In this document: positions 1 to 4,601 of the stretch, in pieces | Layout of the letters: each line of letters opens with the position of its first letter | Position numbering within the stretch: position 1 is the first letter of the stretch | From: Dechloromonas sp. | GTDB lineage: Bacteria; Pseudomonadota; Gammaproteobacteria; Burkholderiales; Rhodocyclaceae | Assembly (NCBI GenBank): GCA_013693915.1 | Contig: CP059264.1 | Span: forward strand, 3,179,100-3,184,764 | Length of the DNA stretch: 5,665 bases | Reading direction: 5' to 3' | Notes under the pieces: model-generated | The model's input: the letters and a program-made list of their open reading frames with translations, nothing else | Databases searched by the model: none | Told to the model about the DNA's origin: nothing | Made by a program: the position numbers and the translations under genes

Positions 1-81
1 GACCACCGTGTCGTCAGGCACCGCGAACCAGCTGTGTGCGGGGTTGAGCTGGTCGCCGAGGATCAGGCGCAGCGTCGTCAT
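1..81 (-). CDS. Cryptochrome/photolyase-family protein, N-terminal fragment
   Basis: Only the first 27 codons lie in the window; the gene continues past the left edge. The product begins MTTLRLILGDQLNPAHSWF. The LILGDQL motif followed by an asparagine or serine and a short polar stretch is how the photolyase-related (DPRP, COG3046) N-terminal alpha/beta domain begins. This family includes the iron-sulfur bacterial cryptochromes and (6-4) photolyases, FAD enzymes that repair UV lesions using light or sense it. The start is an ATG whose last two bases plus the next A form the stop codon of the upstream DUF2256 gene (ATGA, 78-81), so translation is probably coupled. It is the third gene of a leftward lipocalin-DUF2256-photolyase unit. 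The family call rests on the short N-terminal motif and context; FAD- and FeS-binding residues lie outside the window. Confidence 0.8.
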   Translation of the reverse strand, partial: MTTLRLILGDQLNPAHSWFAVPDDTVV

Positions 82-224
82 GCGTTATGCCGACGATTTC
101 GCCGGCAACGTTCGGAACAATATTTGACCGCCGCCCAAACGGCGGCCCATTTTGCGCCAAAGAACGGTCGACCGCAAGAAACGCAGATTTTTTCCGGCAG
201 GTCGGATTTCTTCGGGGAACGCAT
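78..224 (-). CDS. DUF2256 small zinc-knuckle protein
   Basis: This is a 48-residue protein starting MRSPKKSDLPEK. Two cysteine pairs are visible: C14-x2-C17 (ICVSCGRPF) and C36-x3-C40 (YCSERCRRNR), joined by a tryptophan-containing linker (W26, W30). The tail is strongly basic. This is the complete DUF2256 pattern, presumed to bind one zinc ion; no biochemical role is established. The fold size and basic tail would suit nucleic-acid or protein contact, which is inference. The start ATG lies 17 bases after the lipocalin stop, and its stop overlaps the photolyase start by 4 bases. From general knowledge, DUF2256 genes commonly sit next to photolyase/cryptochrome genes, so an accessory role for that enzyme is plausible. 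The family call is firm; the function is unknown. Confidence 0.85.
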   Translation of the reverse strand: MRSPKKSDLPEKICVSCGRPFFGAKWAAVWAAVKYCSERCRRNRRHNA

Positions 225-241
225 GCCGCGAGCCGCCAGGG

Positions 242-787
242 TCAATTCGTCTCGGTGCGCGTTTGGTCGACCCAGATCAGCTGGTCGGTGGCAAAGCCCA
301 GCGCCTGTGCCTGGGCGACCAGCTGCTCGCGTACCTCGGCCGGCAGCGTCCTGTCGCGAGCGAGTATCCACAAGTAATCGCGATCCGGGCCGGCCACCAG
401 CGACCAGCGATAGTTCTCCTGATCGAGAGCGATCACGTGATAGCCACCATAGAACGGGCCAAAGAACGACACTTTCAGCGACCCGGTACCCGGATTGCCG
501 GTGAACAGCGCGCGCCCTACCGCCTCCTTCCACGCCCGGCGCTGCGTGTCGTAACCCCGGTTGATGACCTTGACGCTGCCGTCGTCCTGCAATTGGTAGG
601 TGGCACTGACGTCGCTCATGCCGCGCTCGAAGGAGTGGTCGAGGCGGGCGATTTCGTACCACTGCCCGAGGTAGCGATTGATGTCGAAGGCCGTGACCGG
701 GCGCACGCCCTCGGGCGGCGCCGTCGAGCACGCCGCCAGGGTCAGGGAAGCGATCAGGGCGAGGGCGAACAAGCGGATGGAGGACAT
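242..787 (-). CDS. blc: Bacterial lipocalin, outer-membrane lipoprotein (Blc-like)
   Basis: This is a 181-residue protein beginning MSSIRLFALALIASLTLAAC. It has a signal peptide with a lipobox LAAC ending at about residue 19, so it should be lipidated and anchored, probably in the outer membrane. The lipocalin signature follows: GQWYEIARLDHSFERG near residues 42-57 (the G-x-W motif), then beta-strand repeats, and a late segment (LWILARDRTLP) typical of the Blc/VlpA/apolipoprotein-D group. Blc-type proteins bind fatty acids or lysophospholipids and are linked to membrane repair under stress. An ATG 7 codons upstream (806-808) is in frame, but the chosen start has an AAAGG ribosome site 6 bases ahead and gives a normal signal peptide. 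First gene of the leftward unit, divergent from the SDR gene. Confidence 0.93.
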   Translation of the reverse strand: MSSIRLFALALIASLTLAACSTAPPEGVRPVTAFDINRYLGQWYEIARLDHSFERGMSDVSATYQLQDDGSVKVINRGYDTQRRAWKEAVGRALFTGNPGTGSLKVSFFGPFYGGYHVIALDQENYRWSLVAGPDRDYLWILARDRTLPAEVREQLVAQAQALGFATDQLIWVDQTRTETN

Positions 788-834
788 GGGCGGCCTTTCG
801 GAGGGCATCTCGAAAAATGTTCAGAACGCGACAG

Positions 835-863
835 ACTTTAGTTTGTCCTAGACAATACAACAA
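835..863 (-). promoter_or_regulatory. Putative promoter of the lipocalin-DUF2256-photolyase unit
   Basis: Read on the minus strand there is a -35-like TTGTTG (858-863), a 17-base spacer (841-857) and a -10-like TAAAGT (835-840, four of six consensus bases). This puts the transcript start about 40 bases ahead of the lipocalin ATG. The match is moderate. What supports it is that the 13-bp inverted repeat at 843-855 is exactly centred in the spacer (both centre on base 849), the place where MerR-family regulators bind. Not tested by any search. Confidence 0.4.
843..855. promoter_or_regulatory. Candidate operator: perfect inverted repeat TTGTC-CTA-GACAA
   Basis: TTGTC (843-847) and GACAA (851-855) are exact reverse complements around a 3-base centre. 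It is the clearest symmetric element in the 167-base region between the divergent lipocalin and SDR genes. It sits within the lipocalin promoter spacer and overlaps the possible -35 of the SDR promoter, so one regulator could control both directions. A MerR/LitR/CarH-type light regulator would fit the gene content, but that is inference; no regulator gene is in the window. Confidence 0.45.
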
Positions 864-880
864 CACAATCGCAATATACG
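849..880 (+). promoter_or_regulatory. Putative promoter of the SDR operon, long-spacer type
   Basis: TAGACA (849-854, five of six -35 consensus bases) is followed after 20 bases by TATACG (875-880, four of six). A 19-20 base spacer is unusual for sigma70 alone but typical of promoters activated by MerR-family proteins. The -35 overlaps the right arm of the inverted repeat. A perfect TTGACA at 887-892 is also present but has no reasonable -10 at 16-18 bases. Low certainty. Confidence 0.3.
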
Positions 881-954
881 CGAAATTTGACACGAGTCCG
901 CAGCATAAATCGTTTTTCGTTCAGGACGTAATTACTAGCAAGCAAGGAACCCTC

Positions 955-1710
955 ATGAACAGAATCGCCCTCGTCACCGGTGCCGCGGGCGGCGTCGGGC
1001 GCGCCGTCGTGGCTCGCCTTGCCGCCCAGGGCTGGCAACTGATTGTCACCAGCCGCGAGGCCGAACACCTGAAGGCAGCCTTCGGCGACCAGCATCTGCA
1101 GGTGGCCGCCGATTGCTCGACGGTGGCGGGCGCCAAACAGATTCTGCACGTCGCCAAGGACCATCAGATGATCCCGAGCGCGCTGGCCCATTGTGTCGGC
1201 AACATCCGCCTCGGCGCCCTGCACCGCATGAGCGAGGCGGACTTCAACGATTGCCTAAGCGCCAATCTGGTCAGCGCCTTCCACACGCTGGCGGCCTTCA
1301 TCGGCAGCTTGCGCGAGGCGCGCAGCCCCGGCGCGGCGATGTTCGTCTCATCGGCCGCGGCCCGTATCGGCACACCCAACCATGAAGCCGTGGCCGCCGC
1401 CAAGGCCGGGCTCGAGGGTCTGGTCCGCGGTGCCGCCGCCAGCTACGCGGCCAACGGCATCCGCATCAACGCGGTGGCGCCCGGCATCATGGAAACCCCC
1501 GCCGCGGCCGCGATCATCGCCAGCCCCGCCGCCCGCGAAGGCGCCGCCCGGCAGTACCCGCTGCCCGGCATCGGTGCGCCGGACGAACTGGCCGAGCTGA
1601 TGGTCTGGCTGCTTTCCGACGCCGCCGCCCGCGTCACCGGGCAGGTCTGGTCGCTCGACGGCGGCTTTTCGAGCATCCGCCCCTGGTCAAGTGAGGCCCC
1701 TCATGACTGA
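955..1710 (+). CDS. SDR-family protein lacking the catalytic tyrosine
   Basis: This is a 251-residue Rossmann-fold protein. The start at 955 has AAGGA 6 bases upstream and places the cofactor loop near the N-terminus as usual. T8-G9-x3-G13-x-G15 (TGAAGGVG) is the classical NAD(P) glycine motif. N104 (SANLVS), S133 (VSSAAARIG) and K150 align with the SDR catalytic Asn, Ser and Lys, and the INAVAPGIMETP segment (171-182) is the usual post-catalytic loop. The residue four before the lysine, normally the catalytic Tyr, is V146. H143 stands seven before the lysine, where enoyl-ACP reductases (FabI, Y-x6-K) carry their tyrosine, and residues 79-82 read HCVG instead of NNAG, again FabI-like. The substrate is unknown, and standard keto-reductase chemistry is doubtful. 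First gene of the rightward operon; it overlaps the next gene by 8 bases. Confidence 0.88.
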   Translation: MNRIALVTGAAGGVGRAVVARLAAQGWQLIVTSREAEHLKAAFGDQHLQVAADCSTVAGAKQILHVAKDHQMIPSALAHCVGNIRLGALHRMSEADFNDCLSANLVSAFHTLAAFIGSLREARSPGAAMFVSSAAARIGTPNHEAVAAAKAGLEGLVRGAAASYAANGIRINAVAPGIMETPAAAAIIASPAAREGAARQYPLPGIGAPDELAELMVWLLSDAAARVTGQVWSLDGGFSSIRPWSSEAPHD

Positions 1711-2157
1711 AGAAAAATCCCTTGCGCTACCCCGCACCGTCGCCTGGCTCGGTTATGGCGGCCTGCTCCCTTTCTGGTGCTGGCGCCGGCCAGCTTGCTC
1801 GATCACCACCATGGCGCGGTATGGGGCGATGCGCTCTACGCCTACGGGGCGATCATCCTGAGTTTTATCGGCGCCCTGCATTGGGGGCTGGCGATGAGCC
1901 TGCCCGACCTGAGCGACCGCCAGCGCTCGGCGTGGTTTGCGTGGAGCGTCGTGCCGGCCCTGATCGCCTGGCCAGCCGTCCTCTTCTCGCCGCCACTGGC
2001 TGCGCCGCTGCTGGTTCTCGGCTTCATCGCCCACTACCTGCAAGACCGCCGGCTGGCCCGCCAGGCGCGGCTCCCGGACTGGTATCTGCCGCTCCGCCTG
2101 CGCCTGAGTTGCATCGCCTGCATCTGCCTGGTGGCGAGTGTCTTTGCCTGTGTTTAA
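1703..2157 (+). CDS. DUF3429 membrane protein, reading frame broken by a -1 shift near 1774
   Basis: Read from ATG 1703 (GTGAGG ribosome site 6 bases upstream, overlapping the SDR stop) the frame gives MTEEKSLALP...GYGGLLPF up to 1774, then hits a stop at 1859-1861. The rest of the protein (LVLAPASLLD... to the stop at 2155-2157) lies in the -1 frame. Joined at 1774, the product is 151 residues, the usual DUF3429 length, with about four to five hydrophobic segments and the family-like YGAIILSFIGALHWG segment at 48-62. The junction is the heptamer C CCT TTC (1768-1774) in the correct frame for -1 slippage, followed by a 6-bp hairpin. It could be programmed frameshifting, a recent one-base deletion, or a sequencing error; the last two are simplest. 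Without the shift only a 52-residue product is made. An internal GTG at 1777 would give a protein lacking its first membrane helix. Confidence 0.75.
1768..1794 (+). other. Slippery heptamer plus hairpin at the DUF3429 frame break
   Basis: CCCTTTC at 1768-1774 fits X XXY YYZ in the frame of ATG 1703 (codons ctC CCT TTC). Slipping back one base re-pairs CCC and TTT and enters the downstream DUF3429 frame. After a 4-base spacer comes a perfect hairpin: GCTGGC (1779-1784), loop GCCG, GCCAGC (1789-1794). This is the textbook arrangement of a -1 recoding site, though 6-bp GC hairpins are common in such DNA. Confidence 0.4.
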
Positions 2158-2184
2158 GCACGGAAATCCGAGGGAGCTTGCGCC

Positions 2185-2532
2185 ATGAACCTTTTCAATC
2201 GCTTGCCCGGCTTCCCGCGCACGCCGGCCGGGAAGGAACGGGTCGTCCTGCGCCTGCTGCCCCGGACATTTCTCTTCGGCACGTTGCTGCTCGGCGTCCC
2301 CTCGCTGGTGGCGCGGCTACTGGTCAGTGCCGACGATACGCTGGCGGTCACCACCACCGACATTTACGTGATCAGCCTGATTATCCTGCACTGGACGGTG
2401 GTATTCACGGTGGGCATCGCCGCCTTCATCGTCATGATGATGAAGGGCCCGGCTTATGTCGCCGACGCCTATCCGCTGCCGGAAGCCGAAACACTTGATG
2501 CAGCACACGAAAGGAGGCCACATGGCCGATAA
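2185..2532 (+). CDS. Unrecognised two-helix membrane protein
   Basis: This is a 115-residue protein that I do not recognise. A basic N-terminus (residues 1-27, with R6, R12, K17, R19, R23, R27) precedes a hydrophobic helix at about 28-47. A polar loop (48-59) follows, then a second, longer helix at about 60-86 (ISLIILHWTVVFTVGIAAFI). After MMMKGPAYVADAYPLP comes a polar tail. Both ends are therefore probably cytoplasmic (positive-inside), with a short periplasmic loop. The start has GAGGGAG 8 bases upstream, and the gene begins 27 bases after the DUF3429 stop. It ends 11 bases inside the ABC1-kinase gene, so the two are likely co-translated. A membrane partner of the kinase is plausible but unproven. 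Confidence 0.8.
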   Translation: MNLFNRLPGFPRTPAGKERVVLRLLPRTFLFGTLLLGVPSLVARLLVSADDTLAVTTTDIYVISLIILHWTVVFTVGIAAFIVMMMKGPAYVADAYPLPEAETLDAAHERRPHGR

Positions 2533-3847
2533 AGCCTTAGCCATATCCGCCGCCGTTCCCGGTGGCCGCTGGTCGCGCCTGGCCCGCCTCGGCTCGCTGG
2601 CCGGCGGCGTCGCCGGCAACATGCTGGCCGAGGGGGCGCGGAAATTTGCCCAAGGCAAGCGGCCGCAACTGCATCAACTGCTGCTAACGCCGGCCAATGC
2701 GCGCCGGGTGGCAAACCAGCTGGCGCAATTGCGCGGCGCCGCGATGAAGGTTGGGCAGTTGCTGTCGATGGATGCCGGCGAACTGCTGCCGCCAGACTTG
2801 GCGGACATCCTCTCCCGGCTGCGCGCCGATGCCATTCCGATGCCGATGAGCCAGGTCGTCAACGTCCTCGATGCCAACTGGGGCGAAGGCTGGGATCGTC
2901 ATTTCACGCAGTTTTCTTTCACCCCGACGGCGGCTGCATCGATCGGCCAGGTGCATTTCGGGCAACGCAAGGACGGCCGCAAGCTGGCGGTGAAAATCCA
3001 GTATCCCGGCATACGCCGCAGCATCGACAGCGATGTCGATAACGTCGCAACCCTGCTTCGCGTTTCCGGCCTGCTGCCCAAATCGCTGGACATCAAACCA
3101 CTGCTCGACGAAGCGAAAAAGCAGCTGCACGACGAAGCCGATTACCGCCGCGAAGGTGCCTGCATGATGCAATTCTCCGGCCTGCTGGCCGGCGCCGACG
3201 AGTTCATGGTGCCGGAAATGCACGACGACCTGACGACTGAGAACATCTTGGCCATGACGCGCCTCGACGGTGTGGCGCTGGAGAGCCTGGGCGACCTCCC
3301 GCAAGCCGAGCGCGACCGAATCGTGGGCCAGCTTTTCCGCCTGCTGTTCCGCGAGATATTCGAATTCCGGCTGATCCAGACCGACCCGAATTTTGCCAAC
3401 TATCGATATGCCAGCGCATCGCGGCAGCTGATCCTGCTCGATTTCGGCGCCACGCGCGCCTATCCGGCGGCTCTGGTCGACAGTTATCGGCAGCTCATCG
3501 CCAGCGCCATCGACGACGACCGGCAGGGCATGAACGCGGCTGCCCAGGCGATCGGCTATTTTCAGGACGACATCAAGGAAAACCAGCGCCAGGCCGTGCT
3601 CGACATTTTCGCGCTGGCTTGCGAACCACTGGGCAGCGCCGGCGCCTACGACTTCGGCCGCTCCGACCTCGGCGTCCGCATCCGCGATGCCGGGATGGTG
3701 CTCGGCATGGATCGCGACTTCTGGCACACCCCGCCGGCCGATGCCCTCTTCCTGCACCGCAAGCTGGGCGGTCTGTATCTGCTCGCGGCAAAACTCAAGG
3801 CGCGGGTCGATGTGCATGGCCTGGCCAGCAGCTATTGCCTGCAATGA
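2522..3847 (+). CDS. ABC1/UbiB-family atypical kinase, ADCK3/COQ8-like
   Basis: This is a 441-residue protein. The start at 2522 is chosen for AAGGAGG at 2511-2517; upstream in-frame GTG codons lack this. Family motifs in order: K76-VGQ-79 (the KxGQ motif), A-rich loop AAAS (137-140) with SIGQVH, lysine in VKIQYPG (K158), the DEADYRRE segment with E205, catalytic loop QTDPNFAN (D288, N293) and DFGATR (D307). Bacterial UbiB proteins usually have HADPHPGN in the loop; QTDPN plus DFGATR is the form of mitochondrial COQ8/ADCK3, so it belongs to that clade. These proteins bind ATP and support ubiquinone synthesis or lipid handling at membranes; UbiB's C-terminal membrane anchors are not apparent here. 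It is the last gene of the rightward operon. Its presence in a photolyase/lipocalin cluster suggests quinone or lipid maintenance under photo-oxidative stress (inference). Confidence 0.92.
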   Translation: MADKALAISAAVPGGRWSRLARLGSLAGGVAGNMLAEGARKFAQGKRPQLHQLLLTPANARRVANQLAQLRGAAMKVGQLLSMDAGELLPPDLADILSRLRADAIPMPMSQVVNVLDANWGEGWDRHFTQFSFTPTAAASIGQVHFGQRKDGRKLAVKIQYPGIRRSIDSDVDNVATLLRVSGLLPKSLDIKPLLDEAKKQLHDEADYRREGACMMQFSGLLAGADEFMVPEMHDDLTTENILAMTRLDGVALESLGDLPQAERDRIVGQLFRLLFREIFEFRLIQTDPNFANYRYASASRQLILLDFGATRAYPAALVDSYRQLIASAIDDDRQGMNAAAQAIGYFQDDIKENQRQAVLDIFALACEPLGSAGAYDFGRSDLGVRIRDAGMVLGMDRDFWHTPPADALFLHRKLGGLYLLAAKLKARVDVHGLASSYCLQ

Positions 3848-4035
3848 CGCGCCGGACCTGGCCAGACACGGTTGGAAATCTACCGGTGAGGACGCGTGGA
3901 TTCGCCAACGGCCGGGTGGTTGTAGCACAGCCGGTCTGCCCGTACCCCATGCCACCCGCGGCAACATCAAGGTGGTGCTGACCGTCGTCTGATGGCGCCC
4001 GGCGATCATGGGTACAAATCGTTGCACGCCGTTAC
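3848..4035. other. Intergenic stretch without a recognisable gene
   Basis: No convincing gene or clear terminator for the upstream operon is visible. An ATG at 3844-3846 overlaps the kinase stop as ATGA and opens 45 codons to 3981, but it has no ribosome site and an Arg/Pro-rich translation with no family look. A second frame ends at 3992 with GNIKVVLTVV, which reads like the end of a protein and could be a decayed remnant. CCTGGCCAG occurs twice (3820-3828 and 3857-3865); as a near-palindrome it could fold across the kinase stop codon. Confidence 0.4.
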
Positions 4036-4064
4036 TTGAAAGCCGGCAATGCGAACCTTACATT
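4036..4064 (+). promoter_or_regulatory. Sigma70-like promoter of the candidate small RNA
   Basis: TTGAAA (4036-4041, five of six -35 consensus bases), an optimal 17-base spacer, then TACATT (4059-4064, four of six -10 bases). The predicted transcript start at about 4070-4072 falls directly in front of the first hairpin at 4073. No ORF follows before the terminator ending at about 4165. This is the best-matching sigma70 promoter I see in the window. Confidence 0.55.
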
Positions 4065-4070
4065 ACACCT

Positions 4071-4165
4071 ATGCGCTGTCCCCCAACAGTGCTGGCGGCT
4101 CACCTCCCCTCCTGACCCGGCCGCCTGAAAGCCCCGCCTCCCCTGCGGGGGCTTTCGCCTTTCGG
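4071..4165 (+). ncRNA. Candidate small regulatory RNA with three C-rich loops
   Basis: The roughly 95-base transcript predicted from the promoter at 4036-4064 folds into three adjacent hairpins separated by single bases. Hairpin 1 is 4073-4079 with 4086-4092 (7 bp, one G-U), loop CCCCCA. Hairpin 2 is GGCGGC (4094-4099) with GCCGCC (4120-4125), its 20-base loop holding CCTCCCCTCC (4103-4112). Hairpin 3 is the terminator, 4127-4135 with 4148-4156, and its loop again holds CCTCCCCT (4137-4144). CCUCC-type loops are complementary to Shine-Dalgarno sequences. Known RNAs with such loops include the CcsR group of Rhodobacter (photo-oxidative stress) and neisserial sibling sRNAs; relation to either is not established. 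No coding sequence fits the stretch. Expression is unverified, and the call rests on promoter, structure and repeated motif together. Confidence 0.55.
4127..4165 (+). terminator. Rho-independent terminator of the candidate small RNA
   Basis: GAAAGCCCC (4127-4135) pairs with GGGGCTTTC (4148-4156), and G4136/C4137 can add two more pairs with C4146/G4145 across a one-base bulge. The following tract (GCCTTTCGG) is only moderately T-rich, so termination may be incomplete. The loop carries the second CCTCCCCT copy. Confidence 0.7.
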
Positions 4166-4268
4166 ATCAGGGACGCCCCGTTACTGATGGTTACCGTATT
4201 TCAACAGTATTTTTGAATCTGCCTGGCGAGAATCCACGCTGCCATAAATCCAGGTAATTGACGCCACC

Positions 4269-4487
4269 ATGAATCAATCGAACATACAGGAGCTTGCATG
4301 CAATCGTTGGCTGGCGCAGGTCAGTTTGCACAGCGGCGGCAACGTCCTGGTTCACATCAACCGCGCCTCGCCGATCGATGCCAAGGGCGCGATGAAGGTG
4401 GCGCGCAACGCCGCCAAATTCGGCAAGGTGGCGCACCTCCTGCCGATGGGCCCGTGCACTGCTCTTGCCGAGGATGATGAATGGTGA
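4269..4487 (+). CDS. Small hypothetical protein, 72 residues
   Basis: I do not recognise this protein. It reads MNQSNIQELACNRWLAQVSL, then a stretch with HSGGNVLVHINRASPIDAKG (21-40), a basic amphipathic segment (MKVARNAAKFGKVAHLL, 42-58) and an acidic end (AEDDEW). From about codon 20 nearly every third base is G or C, the pattern of real genes in this window, and no membrane helix or signal peptide is present. The start is uncertain. ATG 4269 has only a weak, distant AGGT ahead, while the clear AGGAG at 4288-4292 sits 5 bases before an out-of-frame ATG at 4298 whose 59-codon product looks non-coding. The N-terminus may therefore be wrong, or a small indel may lie between 4298 and 4320. It lies between the candidate small RNA and yccA, 114 bases ahead of the latter. 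Confidence 0.5.
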   Translation: MNQSNIQELACNRWLAQVSLHSGGNVLVHINRASPIDAKGAMKVARNAAKFGKVAHLLPMGPCTALAEDDEW

Positions 4488-4601
4488 GGCAACTCGGTGA
4501 CACTTCGGTTTATACAGACCGCCAGTAAACGAGATATTGATTTTTGCTGACGGCACCACAATTTACAGTTGCGACACATTCCACACGGAGGTCTCGGACC
4601 C

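Noticed and set aside
887..892. Perfect TTGACA -35 box upstream of the SDR gene
   Set aside because: No acceptable -10 element 16-18 bases downstream; CATAAAT at 904-910 is only 11 bases away.
78..893. A long minus-strand ORF of 271 codons covering the lipocalin region in another frame
   Set aside because: Only its last 48 codons (DUF2256) look like protein; the rest is Arg/Gly/Pro-rich antisense-type translation shadowing the lipocalin gene.
1722..2498. A 258-codon plus-strand ORF spanning DUF3429 and the two-helix gene in a third frame
   Set aside because: Arg/Pro/Gly-rich with no motifs; the other two frames give recognisable membrane proteins with ribosome sites.
3844..3981. A 45-codon ORF overlapping the kinase stop as ATGA
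   Set aside because: No ribosome site, Arg/Pro-rich translation without domain features, and no codon bias like the neighbouring genes.
3918..3992. Possible remnant of a gene end (STAGLPVPHATRGNIKVVLTVV before a stop)
   Set aside because: Reads protein-like, but has no start, no recognisable family and no upstream coding in the same frame; too little to call a pseudogene.
2684..4027. A 447-codon minus-strand ORF opposite the kinase gene
   Set aside because: A typical high-GC shadow frame: no family motif, and composition mirrors the complementary ABC1 kinase.
4488..4601. Promoter for yccA (TTGATT at 4537, TATACA at 4511)
   Set aside because: No pair of boxes with acceptable spacing and match; left uncalled.
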